Part shown: positions 35,358 through 44,284 of the stretch, piece by piece
Layout of the letters: each line of letters starts with the position of its first letter
Position numbering within the stretch: the first letter of the stretch is position 1
Source of the DNA: Sneathia sanguinegens
GTDB lineage: Bacteria; Fusobacteriota; Fusobacteriia; Fusobacteriales; Leptotrichiaceae
Reading direction: 5' to 3'
Assembly (NCBI RefSeq): GCF_001517935.1
Contig: NZ_LOQF01000005.1
Span: 24,001-88,000, forward strand
Length of the DNA stretch: 64,000 nt
The notes under the pieces: model-generated
Told to the model about the DNA's origin: nothing
Database searches by the model: none
What the model saw: only the letters and a program-made list of their open reading frames with translations
Program-made: the position numbers and the translations under genes

Positions 35358-36268
35358 TACATATTCTTTGCTATTTCACAAGCTAATTTAACATTGTTAT
35401 ATACAAGATGTATATTAGCTTCTAATGAATTACCAGAAGTAACTTTTTGGATTTCATCTAGTAAGAATGGTGTAGTGTCTTTACCTTTTATACCTAAGCT
35501 ATTAGCTTTTTCAATTGCTTTTTCTATTACATCTTCAATTAACTTAGGATCCATTTCAAATTCGTGAGGAATTGGATTTGCTATAACAACCCCACCGTTA
35601 ATTCCTAAGCTCCATTTTGTATTTAATAAATCAGCGATTTGTTTTGCACTTTCCATCTTATAATCTAAGTTAAGTCCAGATTTACTTGTGAAGAATGCAG
35701 GTAATTCTTTTGTCTTATATCCTAATACAGGAACACCTTTAGTTTCAAGATATTCTAAAGTTAATCTTAAATCTAGTATTGATTTTGCACCAGCACAGAT
35801 AACAGCAACATTAGTTCTTGATAATTCTTCTAAGTCAGCAGATATATCCATTGTTGTTTCAGCACCTCTATGAACACCACCTATACCACCTGTTGCAAAG
35901 ATTTTAATACCTGCAAGGCTTGCTGCTATCATAGTACCAGCAACAGTAGTAGCACCATTTAATTTGTTTGATACAACATAAGGAATATCTCTTCTACTTA
36001 CTTTTGTAACTTTTAAACCTTCCTTAGCTAATATTTGTATTTCATCTTTAGTTAAACCAATCTTTAATTTTCCATTTATAATTCCAATTGTAGCTGGTAC
36101 ACAACCAGCATTCTTTATTATTTCTTCTACATGAAGTGCAGTTTCCATATTTTTTGGATAAGGCATACCATGTGAAATTATTGTTGATTCTAATGCTACG
36201 ACTGGTTTGTTTGAGTCTAGTGCTTCCTTTACTATTGGGTTAATTTCTAAAAAGTTTTTAAAATTCAT
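35357..36268 (-). CDS. psuG: Pseudouridine-5'-phosphate glycosidase
   Basis: A 303-residue enzyme splitting pseudouridine 5'-phosphate into uracil and ribose 5-phosphate. The family signature VVALESTIISHGMPYPKN is near the start, followed by GIINGKLKIGLT, ATGGIGGVHRGAE and GVVIANPIP. Length and motifs are complete. The start is placed at 36268: on the minus strand GTAGGAG is nine bases upstream, while the in-frame ATG at 36277 touches the ribosome-binding site. It overlaps the end of psuK by 11 bp. Uracil produced here could be reused with the permease UraA encoded elsewhere in the window. Confidence 0.95.
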   Translation of the reverse strand: MNFKNFLEINPIVKEALDSNKPVVALESTIISHGMPYPKNMETALHVEEIIKNAGCVPATIGIINGKLKIGLTKDEIQILAKEGLKVTKVSRRDIPYVVSNKLNGATTVAGTMIAASLAGIKIFATGGIGGVHRGAETTMDISADLEELSRTNVAVICAGAKSILDLRLTLEYLETKGVPVLGYKTKELPAFFTSKSGLNLDYKMESAKQIADLLNTKWSLGINGGVVIANPIPHEFEMDPKLIEDVIEKAIEKANSLGIKGKDTTPFLLDEIQKVTSGNSLEANIHLVYNNVKLACEIAKNM

Positions 36269-37391
36269 CTTGTTCATCTCCTACGAAAATTGTTTCATTG
36301 TATAATTTTTTAACTTGTTCATTTAAAATATCAAATGAGAAGTTTTCAGGTACTGTACCATGTTGAGCTATCTTAATAGTTGAAGCTGCTTGTGAAACCT
36401 TAGCAGTTTTAGAAAGAGATAGTTCATTTTTAGTACAGAATACTAATGTGGCTGTAAAGATATCACCAGCTCCAGTAACATCTACGACATTTTTAATTAA
36501 TGGTAGAGGTAACTTAAGTGATTTTTTAGAATTCATTGCAAGCACACCTTCGTGTCCTAAAGTTAAGTAAATATTCTTAACTCCTTTTGCAATTAATTCT
36601 CTCATAGCTTGTCTAATTTCTTTCTTATTTCTAAATGTTCTGTCAAATAAAGCTTCAATTTCTAATTTGTTAGTTTTTAAAACATCAATTTTATCTAATA
36701 TATTAGATATTTTAGCTGCTTTTTTAATTGAAACAGTATCAACAATTAATTTTTGCTTACCATGTTTTAAATTAGCGATATATTCTATACTTTCCCTAGG
36801 TATATTAGTATCAATAACTATAATTTCAGAATTTTTAATAAGTTCTTCTTTTGTCTTTAAAAATTCTGGTGTAAGGTAACGCAAAATATTCATATCTGAA
36901 ACGCCAGCTAACATTTCACCGTTTTCATCTAAAATAGATAGATACATTGAAATTGAGTCATCAGGAACTCTTAATATATCTGAAGTATTTATTCTTTTAA
37001 TATTTAAATCATCTAATATTTTATTACTGTAAAAATTTTCCCCTAATACAGTAATGAAATTAACATTGCTCATTAATTTTTTTAAATTAACAGCTATATT
37101 TCTACCAACTCCACCAAGTCCAACATTAATTTTACCTATATTTGAATCGTGAAATTTTAAATTTTCATTAGGAATACCTTGCAAATCTAAATTACAAGCA
37201 CCTATAACTAATATAGATGGGTCACTCTTAATTAAATATTGTCTTCCAAGAATGAAGCCTTTTTGTATTATGTGTGTTATATGTACGGCTACAGAAGCTC
37301 TAGAAATTTTAAGCTCTTTTGCTATTTGATTTTGTGTAATACTAGGTTTAGACTTGATTAATTCATAAATTTGTCTTTCCCTTTTTGTCAT
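36258..37391 (-). CDS. psuK: Pseudouridine kinase with N-terminal winged-helix DNA-binding domain
   Basis: A 377-residue fusion. Residues 1-60 form a winged helix (RQIYELIKSKPSITQNQIAK, then ISRASVAVHITHI). The rest is a PfkB-family kinase that phosphorylates pseudouridine: NVGLGGVGRNIAVNL near 90 and the catalytic DVTGAGDIFTA near 310. The HTH-PfkB layout is known for PsuK-like and nucleoside kinases and suggests the enzyme also regulates its operon. The start at 37391 follows AGGAGG; an upstream TTG at 37412 would overlap this site. A consensus promoter and two AATCAAT direct repeats lie upstream. Confidence 0.93.
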   Translation of the reverse strand: MTKRERQIYELIKSKPSITQNQIAKELKISRASVAVHITHIIQKGFILGRQYLIKSDPSILVIGACNLDLQGIPNENLKFHDSNIGKINVGLGGVGRNIAVNLKKLMSNVNFITVLGENFYSNKILDDLNIKRINTSDILRVPDDSISMYLSILDENGEMLAGVSDMNILRYLTPEFLKTKEELIKNSEIIVIDTNIPRESIEYIANLKHGKQKLIVDTVSIKKAAKISNILDKIDVLKTNKLEIEALFDRTFRNKKEIRQAMRELIAKGVKNIYLTLGHEGVLAMNSKKSLKLPLPLIKNVVDVTGAGDIFTATLVFCTKNELSLSKTAKVSQAASTIKIAQHGTVPENFSFDILNEQVKKLYNETIFVGDEQDEF

Positions 37392-37410
37392 ATTTTTATA
37401 CCTCCTATAC

Positions 37411-37433
37411 AATCAATAATTTACATAATCAAT
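37411..37433 (-). promoter_or_regulatory. Direct repeats upstream of psuK (candidate operator)
   Basis: AATCAAT occurs at 37411-37417 and again at 37427-37433, 16 bp apart and between the -10 and the ribosome-binding site. A plausible site for the HTH of PsuK; untested. Confidence 0.3.
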
Positions 37434-37459
37434 TATAACTGTTTTTTAAAAAAAGTCAA
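37432..37459 (-). promoter_or_regulatory. Promoter of the psuK-psuG-dus operon
   Basis: Minus strand TTGACT (37459-37454), 16-bp spacer, TATAAT (37437-37432). Confidence 0.75.
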
Positions 37460-37632
37460 CAGATATTAAAAAAAATCAAAAGAAATTAATAACTTGCCAG
37501 ATAATTCTAAGGAAAAACAAAGAAAAAAATATTAAAAATTTTTAAAAGGTACCTTAATGTATCCTAAAATATAAAACACTAGATATTTTTAAAAAGAAGT
37601 GATATAATTTAAACAAAAAAATGGGAGTAAAT

Positions 37633-38484
37633 ATGCAAATTGAAAGATATATAGCCCATGATGGAAAGAATATAGAATATTTAAAATATGAACATAATAA
37701 TGGGGATAATTGTAAAAAAATAGTATTGTTACATGGAATGTTTGAGAGCATAGAGTTATATACTGATTTTGCACAATATTTTTTTTATGCAGGTTATGAT
37801 GTATATATTCCAGAATATAGAGGAAATGGGAAATTAAGAGAAAAAGAATATACAGATTTTGGAGAAGATAGAATTGACGGAGTTTTAGAAGATCTTAATA
37901 TTTTTATACATGATATTTTTGCCAATGTGAATTATAGAGATATAATATTAATTGGACAAGGAATAGGAGCTTTGTTGGTAACATATTTGAGTATAAATAA
38001 TAAGTTTAAAAATATATTATTATCATCAATGTTTATGGAAAGTAGAATAGTTTTGAATATGAATTTAGCTATTGCAAAAATAGAAGCTAAATTTAATAAA
38101 GCTGAAAGTAAATTAAATTCATATTATAAGCTTAACTTTAATAAAATAACTAATGATCCGTCTGTTATAAAAAAGCTTAAGGAAAATAAAGAATATAATA
38201 GACTTGCTAGCCCAAAGTACTATATAGATATATTTAGATTATTGAAGTATATTAAAAAGAATATGAAGAAAATAAGAGAAGATATTAATATATTGATGGT
38301 TTATGGTGGTAGCGATGAAGATATTAATAATGAAAAATTAAAAAAATATCTTACAACTATTAATAATAAGCTAAGAGATATAAAGATATTAAAGAATGAA
38401 AAAGGAAGAAAAAATAATTTGCTAGAAATAAATAAAAAGCAAGTATATAATAAGATAGAAAACTGGCTAAAAAATATAAAATGA
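37633..38484 (+). CDS. Alpha/beta-hydrolase-fold protein lacking the nucleophile serine
   Basis: A 283-residue protein of the monoglyceride-lipase/lysophospholipase type: LLHGMFESIELY (oxyanion loop), then YDVYIPEYRGNG. The nucleophile elbow, normally GxSxG, reads GQGIG, so residue 110 is Gly instead of Ser. The later Asp region (MVYGGSDED) remains, but the terminal His of the triad is not obvious. It may be a non-catalytic member or use another mechanism. The start at 37633 follows GGGAG; ATG 37621 has no ribosome-binding site. The stop overlaps the following gapN reading frame by four bases. Confidence 0.75.
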   Translation: MQIERYIAHDGKNIEYLKYEHNNGDNCKKIVLLHGMFESIELYTDFAQYFFYAGYDVYIPEYRGNGKLREKEYTDFGEDRIDGVLEDLNIFIHDIFANVNYRDIILIGQGIGALLVTYLSINNKFKNILLSSMFMESRIVLNMNLAIAKIEAKFNKAESKLNSYYKLNFNKITNDPSVIKKLKENKEYNRLASPKYYIDIFRLLKYIKKNMKKIREDINILMVYGGSDEDINNEKLKKYLTTINNKLRDIKILKNEKGRKNNLLEINKKQVYNKIENWLKNIK

Positions 38485-38495
38485 GGATAGGGTCA

Positions 38496-39863
38496 ATGGA
38501 TAAGATACAGATTTATTCACCTATAGATGGAAAACTATTAGGTGAAGTTGAAGCGATGACAAAAGAAGAAATAGAAGAAAAAATACAAAAATTGAAAAAA
38601 GCATATAAAACATTTTCTGAGCTAGATATATTAAAAAGAGCTAACTATTTAAGAAAAGCTAGCGAATTGATAAAAAATCGAGCAGAAGATTTAGCAAAAT
38701 TAATGACAGTTGAAATATCAAAACCATATAAAGATAGTTTAACAGAAGTCTTAAGATCAGTTGAAATGATGGATTATACTATAGAAGAGGCACTTAGAAT
38801 ACAAAATGAAGTCTATAGTGGTGAAAGTTTTGGAAGTAAGGATAAGGTATGTCTTAGTTTAAGACAAGCCTTAGGTATAATTTTATGTATAGCACCTTTT
38901 AATTATCCTATTAATCTTTCATTATCTAAAATAGTTCCAGCATTAATAATGGGAAATGTTGTATTATTTAAACCACCTACACAAGGGTCTTTAGTTTGTA
39001 GTGAAATGGTAAAAATTTTAAATGAAGTTTTACCAGAAGATGTTTTAACTATAGCTACAGGTAGAGGAAGTGTAATAGGGGACTATATTAACACTCATAA
39101 AGATATAGCCTTTATTAATTTTACAGGAAGTACACAGATAGGTAAAAGAATTTCAAATCAAGCAGATTTAAAAGGTTTGATGATGGAATTAGGTGGAAAA
39201 GATGCTGCTATAGTATTAAAAGATGCAGATCTTTCTAAGGCTGCAAGTGAAATAGTTAAAGGAGCTTTTAGCTATTCAGGGCAAAGATGCACTGCAATTA
39301 AAAGAGTATTAGTTGATAAAGAAGTTAAAGAAGAGTTAGTTTCTAAAATATGTGATTTAGTGGATAAGCTAAAAGTTGGGCATCCTATGGATAATGCAGA
39401 TATTACACCTTTGATAGATGGTAAGAGTGCAGATTTTGTGCAAAGTTTAATAGATGATGCAATAGATAAAAATGCAAAGGTATTAAGAGGAAATAAAAGA
39501 AAACAAAATTTAATATATCCATGTATACTCGATAATGTTACATTAGATATGAAGGTTGCATTTGAAGAACCATTTGGACCTGTTTTGCCAATAATTACTG
39601 TAGCTAATGTAGATGAAGCAATAGAAATAGCTAATATGTCAAATTATGGTTTGCAAAGTGCAATATTTACAAAGGATATTACAAAAGCCTTTGAAATAGC
39701 TAAAAAATTAGAAGTAGGGACAGTACATATAAATAATAAAACACAAAGAGGACCTGATAATTTTCCATTTTTAGGAATAAAAGATAGTGGAATTGGAGTA
39801 CAAGGTATAAGATATAGTATATTAAGTATGACAAGATTGAAAAATATAGTATTTGATATGTAG
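38496..39863 (+). CDS. gapN: NADP-dependent glyceraldehyde-3-phosphate dehydrogenase (non-phosphorylating), ALDH family
   Basis: A 455-residue aldehyde dehydrogenase that oxidises glyceraldehyde 3-phosphate directly to 3-phosphoglycerate, giving NADPH. The cofactor motifs APFNYPINLSLSKIVPAL and FTGSTQIGKRI are present. The general base is Glu231 in MELGGKD and the nucleophile Cys265 in SGQRCTAIK. These blocks match GapN best, though other ALDHs cannot be ruled out. The start is placed at ATG 38496 after AGGATAGG. It is followed 11 bp later by glucokinase, making a small glycolytic unit. Confidence 0.88.
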   Translation: MDKIQIYSPIDGKLLGEVEAMTKEEIEEKIQKLKKAYKTFSELDILKRANYLRKASELIKNRAEDLAKLMTVEISKPYKDSLTEVLRSVEMMDYTIEEALRIQNEVYSGESFGSKDKVCLSLRQALGIILCIAPFNYPINLSLSKIVPALIMGNVVLFKPPTQGSLVCSEMVKILNEVLPEDVLTIATGRGSVIGDYINTHKDIAFINFTGSTQIGKRISNQADLKGLMMELGGKDAAIVLKDADLSKAASEIVKGAFSYSGQRCTAIKRVLVDKEVKEELVSKICDLVDKLKVGHPMDNADITPLIDGKSADFVQSLIDDAIDKNAKVLRGNKRKQNLIYPCILDNVTLDMKVAFEEPFGPVLPIITVANVDEAIEIANMSNYGLQSAIFTKDITKAFEIAKKLEVGTVHINNKTQRGPDNFPFLGIKDSGIGVQGIRYSILSMTRLKNIVFDM

Positions 39864-39874
39864 GAGATAATAAA

Positions 39875-40828
39875 ATGAAATATTATGGTGGTATTGATTT
39901 AGGAGGAACTAATACAAAAATAGGTTTACTAGATGAAAAAGGGACACTAATATTTAAAGCAAATATTAAAACTACTTCGGAAGAAGGATATAAGACTACT
40001 ATTAAAAGAATTTGTGATGTAATGTTACATGAAATTGAGGTAGCAAATATAGAACTTTCAGATATCGTTGCAATAGGTGTTGGAATACCTGGACCTGTTG
40101 TAAAGAATAAAATAGTTAAATTTTTTGCAAATTTTAACTGGGATAAAAATTTAAACCTAGCAAAGGAATTTGAAGGAATTATAGGAAAACCAGTATACGT
40201 GGGTAATGACGTTAATGTTATAACTCTTGGTGAAACATGGGTAGGAGCAGCAAAAGGCTATTCTGATATATTAGGTTTAGCTATAGGTACAGGTATAGGA
40301 GCAGGAGTTATTGTTGATAATAAATTGGTTTCAGGTAAAGTAGGAGCAGGTGGAGAAGTTGGACATATTAAACTTATTCCAAATGGACTTTTATGTGGTT
40401 GTGGACAAAAAGGTTGTTTTGAAGCATATGCTTCTGCTACAGGTATAATTCGTGAAGCAGAATCAAGATTAAAAGTAAATAAAAATAATCTATTATATGA
40501 AATAGTAAAAGATAGAAGTGTAGAAGCAAAGGATGTATTTGATGCTGCAAAACAAGGGGATAAGTTTTCTATGGATATAGTTGAATATATCACAGATATG
40601 TTAGCATTAGGTATATCTAATGTATTAAATATATTAGATCCACAAATTGTTGTTATAGGTGGTGGAGTTGCATTAGCAGGTGAAATATTATTTGATAAAA
40701 TAAAGAAAAAAATAAAAAATTATACATTGCCTCCTATACTTGAAGGCTTAGAAATAAAACCAGCAATATTAGGTAATGATGCTGGAATATATGGAGCAGC
40801 ATATTTAGCTATGCTGGAGGAAAAGTAA
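39875..40828 (+). CDS. glcK: Glucokinase, ROK family
   Basis: A 317-residue sugar kinase. The ATP-binding signature GGIDLGGTNTKIGLLDEKG opens the protein. The ROK zinc motif CGCGQKGCFEAYASATG (around 180-196) with an upstream GEVGHI is intact, as is the catalytic Asp in VGNDVN. No N-terminal HTH is present, so this is an enzyme and not a ROK regulator. Glucose is the likely substrate. The ATG follows TAGGAGATAAT. It lies 9 bp before the large envelope gene, which may be cotranscribed. Confidence 0.92.
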   Translation: MKYYGGIDLGGTNTKIGLLDEKGTLIFKANIKTTSEEGYKTTIKRICDVMLHEIEVANIELSDIVAIGVGIPGPVVKNKIVKFFANFNWDKNLNLAKEFEGIIGKPVYVGNDVNVITLGETWVGAAKGYSDILGLAIGTGIGAGVIVDNKLVSGKVGAGGEVGHIKLIPNGLLCGCGQKGCFEAYASATGIIREAESRLKVNKNNLLYEIVKDRSVEAKDVFDAAKQGDKFSMDIVEYITDMLALGISNVLNILDPQIVVIGGGVALAGEILFDKIKKKIKNYTLPPILEGLEIKPAILGNDAGIYGAAYLAMLEEK

Positions 40829-40837
40829 GGAGTTACT

Positions 40838-43800
40838 ATGAAAAAATATATTACAATAATGGCAATAATATTGACAAGTGTTGGTTTTGCAAATGAAGAA
40901 TATGAAGGAAAGGTGAAATTTGGATTTAGTGCATCATATGGTATAGAAGGTTTAGATTTTAATATTAACCAAGGACATATTATAAAAACATTATTGCCAA
41001 GAAAAAATATATACAATGAGGAAGTTCCTAAAAATGGAAGTATATTCGCAAGTAAGGTAAATGATGTTGTAAATACTTTTAAACCATTATTTGATAATGA
41101 TCAAATAACAATAAAACCTGGAGTTATACAAGTTGGGACAGGTAAAAAACAAAATATTATGGATTTTGCTAAAAAGACAGTTAAAAGAGGTGGGCTTTTA
41201 GATGTTACCTTATTTGATGGTGAAATAAAGGCAAAAAAAATATATACTACTTTTGGTGCAAAATTATATGGAACAACTACCAGAATAGGTGAAACAAATA
41301 ATTTACATAAAGTAGATAAGGCAGTGCTTTATACAAAGACAGATACAGATAAAGTTCAAGTAGAAAATGACCTATATATCAAAGGATATGATAAAGAAAA
41401 TGTTGGGCTTGATAAATTTAGAGTTGAGGATAATAGATCAGGTAAATCAAATATGCAATTTGAAAGCAAGGGTAAAATTGTTCCCTTTGACTATATCATC
41501 AGCCCAGAATTAGCATATAATGTAACTTTTGCTAAGGATAAAAAAGAAATCTTATTTGCACCAGGTATAACTTTTGATATAGTAAAAAATGCAAATGAAA
41601 GATTAAATGTAAGTGGTGTATATCATTTTTCAAACTATAATGCAGATAAATTTAGTATAGAAGATTTGAAAAAAGATATACCTAAATTAGCACCAGGAGA
41701 AAATAAGGTTGAATATTTTAAAAATTGGGAACTTGCAGAAAAAAGAAGCATAGAAAATGGTACTTTAACTGGTAGAAAGGGAAGTATAAGAGCAGTAGGG
41801 CTACCAACAGGAACTCTATATGGTAAACCTATATTAAAATATGCTTTTGATAAAGGATATTCTGCAATGTTAAATGAATTAGGAGAAGAAATATCACCTA
41901 AAATTAAGAATTTAATTGAAAAAGATAGTATAACAATAAATGATATAAAAGATTTATCTCAAAGTGATTTCAATAAATTAGTAGAAAAATTTGGAAAGTT
42001 AAATAGTATAGATGCCTTATTAGAACATTTTAGCCCATATATAGAAGAAAGTTTTGAAGAAATAGGACTTAAGGATGATGAAGAAGTTTCTAGTTATTAT
42101 TTAACAAATATGATACCAGAAGAATTTAGACCTTTTTTGAAATATACTAAAATAAAATTTAATACTGGAACAAAGCAAGAAGTTGTAGATAAAAATTCAA
42201 AAATTGAAATACCTCAATTTGATATACCTCTTCCAGTAATTATACCTGATGAAACAAAAATAAAAACAGAAAAAAAACCAACTATGAGTATAATAGATGA
42301 TATAGAATTTGCATTTCCAGATGATAATCTAAAAGATGTGCATTTGCTACTTGATTCAAAAAAATTAATAAATTCAGTTAAAAATATTGTTACTATTAAA
42401 GATAATATTATACCACAAATAGAATATTTTAAAGAATTTGGAAATAATATTAACTCTAAAGAAAAAACTATAGATAAAATAATTTACAGTTTTGGTGAAA
42501 TTTCAAATTTAGCTAAAAATGCAATGGAAATAAAAAAACAAGTTTTTTCAAAAAAAGATGATATTAATAATAGTTTGGATGAAGTAATTAAAGTTTTAGA
42601 AAATATTTCAAAAGAAGAAAAAAATATTGAAGATCAAAAAGATCCAAAAGATGTACAAGAAGCAATTAATTATTTCAAAGAAAGAAAAAAAGCATTAAAA
42701 AAATTATTAGATATAGTTGATAATCCAGGTATATTAGCTACTGATGGATTGACAATTTTAAAAAATAAATTTGAAGAATTAGGTAAAAAATTTGAATTGT
42801 TTAAAAATAATCTTCAAGAAAAAAGAGCTGAAAGAGAAAAATTACGTACAGAAGATCAGTTAAGTATAGCAGAAAATAAACGTAAAAGAGAATGTAAAAT
42901 AAATCCTAATGGTGAGGCTTGCAGTGCATTTACAAAGCAAGCTGAAAAAGCCAAAAAAGAATATAAAAGAAAAATTGCTGAAATAGATAAAAAATTAAAA
43001 GAAATAGAAGAAGAAAAAAATAAAATAGAAAATGAAAAATTACAAAAACAAAAAGAAATAGAAGAAAGAATTTCAAAATATCAAGCAATAGTTCAATCAG
43101 TTAAAGATTTTAAAGATATAGAAAATACTTATTTTAAGCAAGCTAATGTTATTTTATCTAAGCCTTTAACTAAATCTATACATAAAATAACAGATATAAT
43201 GTTAAAACCAGAAACAGTAGAAAATTTTGATATGTTTGCAGGTATACATGTATTACAAACAGAATATGAACACAATAAAAAAGAATATACAGAAAAAAGT
43301 ATGGAAAAATTAAAAGATATTGAGCATAATTCTAATAAATTAGCACATGGATTTAATTTTAATATTAACTATCAAAACTTAAAGACTAATATTTGTGCTA
43401 ATCTAAATTTGGATAGTAGTGTATATCGTGATAATGAAGCGAAATTAGATAAAATTTCAATGTTAGCAGATTTTTCTTATGAACCAAAATATTTTGAATT
43501 AGATGCAAAATTTAGTTTATTGAATAAAAATGTAGGTTTTGATGTAAAGGAATATAATGTTGACTATGATAAATTAAGTATAAATACAGATGTAACTACA
43601 AAATTAAAATTAAAAACAAAGAATAATAAATGGATATTCAGACCAGGTCTTAGATATGTTGGTGATTTTGAAAAGATATCATTGAATGATGGTAATGTTT
43701 CAGCAAATGTATATAAGAGAATGGACGGAAAATTAATTAAGAAAGCAGATTCACCTATAACAAATAATAAAGATTTTGATAATTTGAAAGCTGGAGATCC

Positions 43801-44053
43801 AGTTGATATTAGCAAATTTTCAAGTTATTTATTCAAAGGTGGTTATGATAAATACTTTGAAAAAGAAAGTGTAACAAAGTATAAGAAATGGTTAAAACCA
43901 GTAAATGTTATAATGCCTACTATGGATATTGTATATAGACCTATTAAAAATGTAGATTTAGAATACAATTTGATAGTACCATTAAAATTCGTTAGAAATA
44001 ATTTTGATGGGGTTATGATAAAAAATTCATTAGGTTTAACAGTAGAATTTTAA
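40838..44053 (+). CDS. Large exported outer-membrane-type protein with central coiled coil
   Basis: A 1071-residue protein with a signal peptide (1-18, ending SVGFA). Residues 20-330 have alternating polar/hydrophobic strands with repeated TTFGAKLYG-like and LKYAF-like segments, as in beta-barrel proteins. Residues about 520-800 are strongly charged heptad-like helix (rich in EKK and EEE), a long coiled coil with one short loop containing two Cys (KRECKINPNGEACSAF). The last 250 residues return to strand pattern and end LGLTVEF, a terminal Phe typical of outer-membrane barrels. No known family is recognised. It could be a barrel whose extracellular or periplasmic insertion is a coiled coil. 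The ATG follows AAGGAG. Confidence 0.7.
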   Translation: MKKYITIMAIILTSVGFANEEYEGKVKFGFSASYGIEGLDFNINQGHIIKTLLPRKNIYNEEVPKNGSIFASKVNDVVNTFKPLFDNDQITIKPGVIQVGTGKKQNIMDFAKKTVKRGGLLDVTLFDGEIKAKKIYTTFGAKLYGTTTRIGETNNLHKVDKAVLYTKTDTDKVQVENDLYIKGYDKENVGLDKFRVEDNRSGKSNMQFESKGKIVPFDYIISPELAYNVTFAKDKKEILFAPGITFDIVKNANERLNVSGVYHFSNYNADKFSIEDLKKDIPKLAPGENKVEYFKNWELAEKRSIENGTLTGRKGSIRAVGLPTGTLYGKPILKYAFDKGYSAMLNELGEEISPKIKNLIEKDSITINDIKDLSQSDFNKLVEKFGKLNSIDALLEHFSPYIEESFEEIGLKDDEEVSSYYLTNMIPEEFRPFLKYTKIKFNTGTKQEVVDKNSKIEIPQFDIPLPVIIPDETKIKTEKKPTMSIIDDIEFAFPDDNLKDVHLLLDSKKLINSVKNIVTIKDNIIPQIEYFKEFGNNINSKEKTIDKIIYSFGEISNLAKNAMEIKKQVFSKKDDINNSLDEVIKVLENISKEEKNIEDQKDPKDVQEAINYFKERKKALKKLLDIVDNPGILATDGLTILKNKFEELGKKFELFKNNLQEKRAEREKLRTEDQLSIAENKRKRECKINPNGEACSAFTKQAEKAKKEYKRKIAEIDKKLKEIEEEKNKIENEKLQKQKEIEERISKYQAIVQSVKDFKDIENTYFKQANVILSKPLTKSIHKITDIMLKPETVENFDMFAGIHVLQTEYEHNKKEYTEKSMEKLKDIEHNSNKLAHGFNFNINYQNLKTNICANLNLDSSVYRDNEAKLDKISMLADFSYEPKYFELDAKFSLLNKNVGFDVKEYNVDYDKLSINTDVTTKLKLKTKNNKWIFRPGLRYVGDFEKISLNDGNVSANVYKRMDGKLIKKADSPITNNKDFDNLKAGDPVDISKFSSYLFKGGYDKYFEKESVTKYKKWLKPVNVIMPTMDIVYRPIKNVDLEYNLIVPLKFVRNNFDGVMIKNSLGLTVEF

Positions 44054-44061
44054 AAAAAGAC

Positions 44062-44090
44062 TTGAAATTATTTTTAACTTAGTGTAGAAT
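44062..44090 (+). promoter_or_regulatory. Promoter of the met leader and metNIQ
   Basis: TTGAAA (44062-44067), 17-bp spacer, TAGAAT (44085-44090). Transcription would start near 44097, 25 nt before the leader peptide. Confidence 0.7.
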
Positions 44091-44121
44091 AGAGAAATAA
44101 AAATTAACGGAGGAATTAATA

Positions 44122-44166
44122 ATGAAATATACAACAACTTTTATGATGATGCATATGTATACATAG
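44122..44166 (+). CDS. Methionine-rich leader peptide (14 aa)
   Basis: ATG at 44122 follows the strong ribosome-binding site CGGAGG by seven bases; stop TAG at 44164-44166. The peptide is MKYTTTFMMMHMYT: five of 14 codons are ATG, four of them clustered at codons 8-12. It lies between a promoter and a terminator hairpin ahead of methionine transport genes. This is the classical layout of amino-acid attenuation by ribosome stalling, here for methionine. Stalling at the ATG cluster when charged initiator-independent Met-tRNA is scarce would change folding of the downstream RNA. Confidence 0.75.
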   Translation: MKYTTTFMMMHMYT

Positions 44167-44270
44167 CTTGTAACTAATATATTATTGGTACAAGCTAATT
44201 TGCGTGTGCCGATAATAAAAGATTGTAGTATATTTTATTGAACAGGCACACTTGTGTGTCTGTTTTTTTG
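44165..44270 (+). promoter_or_regulatory. Attenuator with mutually exclusive hairpins before metN
   Basis: Three structures are readable. Hairpin 1: AGCTTGTA/TACAAGCT (44165-44172, 44189-44196), starting at the leader stop. Antiterminator: GTGTGCC (44204-44210) with GGCACAC (44245-44251), extended by AATAAAA (44214-44220) with TTTTATT (44233-44239). Terminator: ACAGGCACAC (44242-44251) with GTGTGTCTGT (44254-44263), then a T-run. Antiterminator and terminator share 44245-44251 and cannot coexist. Confidence 0.75.
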
Positions 44271-44284
44271 TTATAGGAGGTAAA

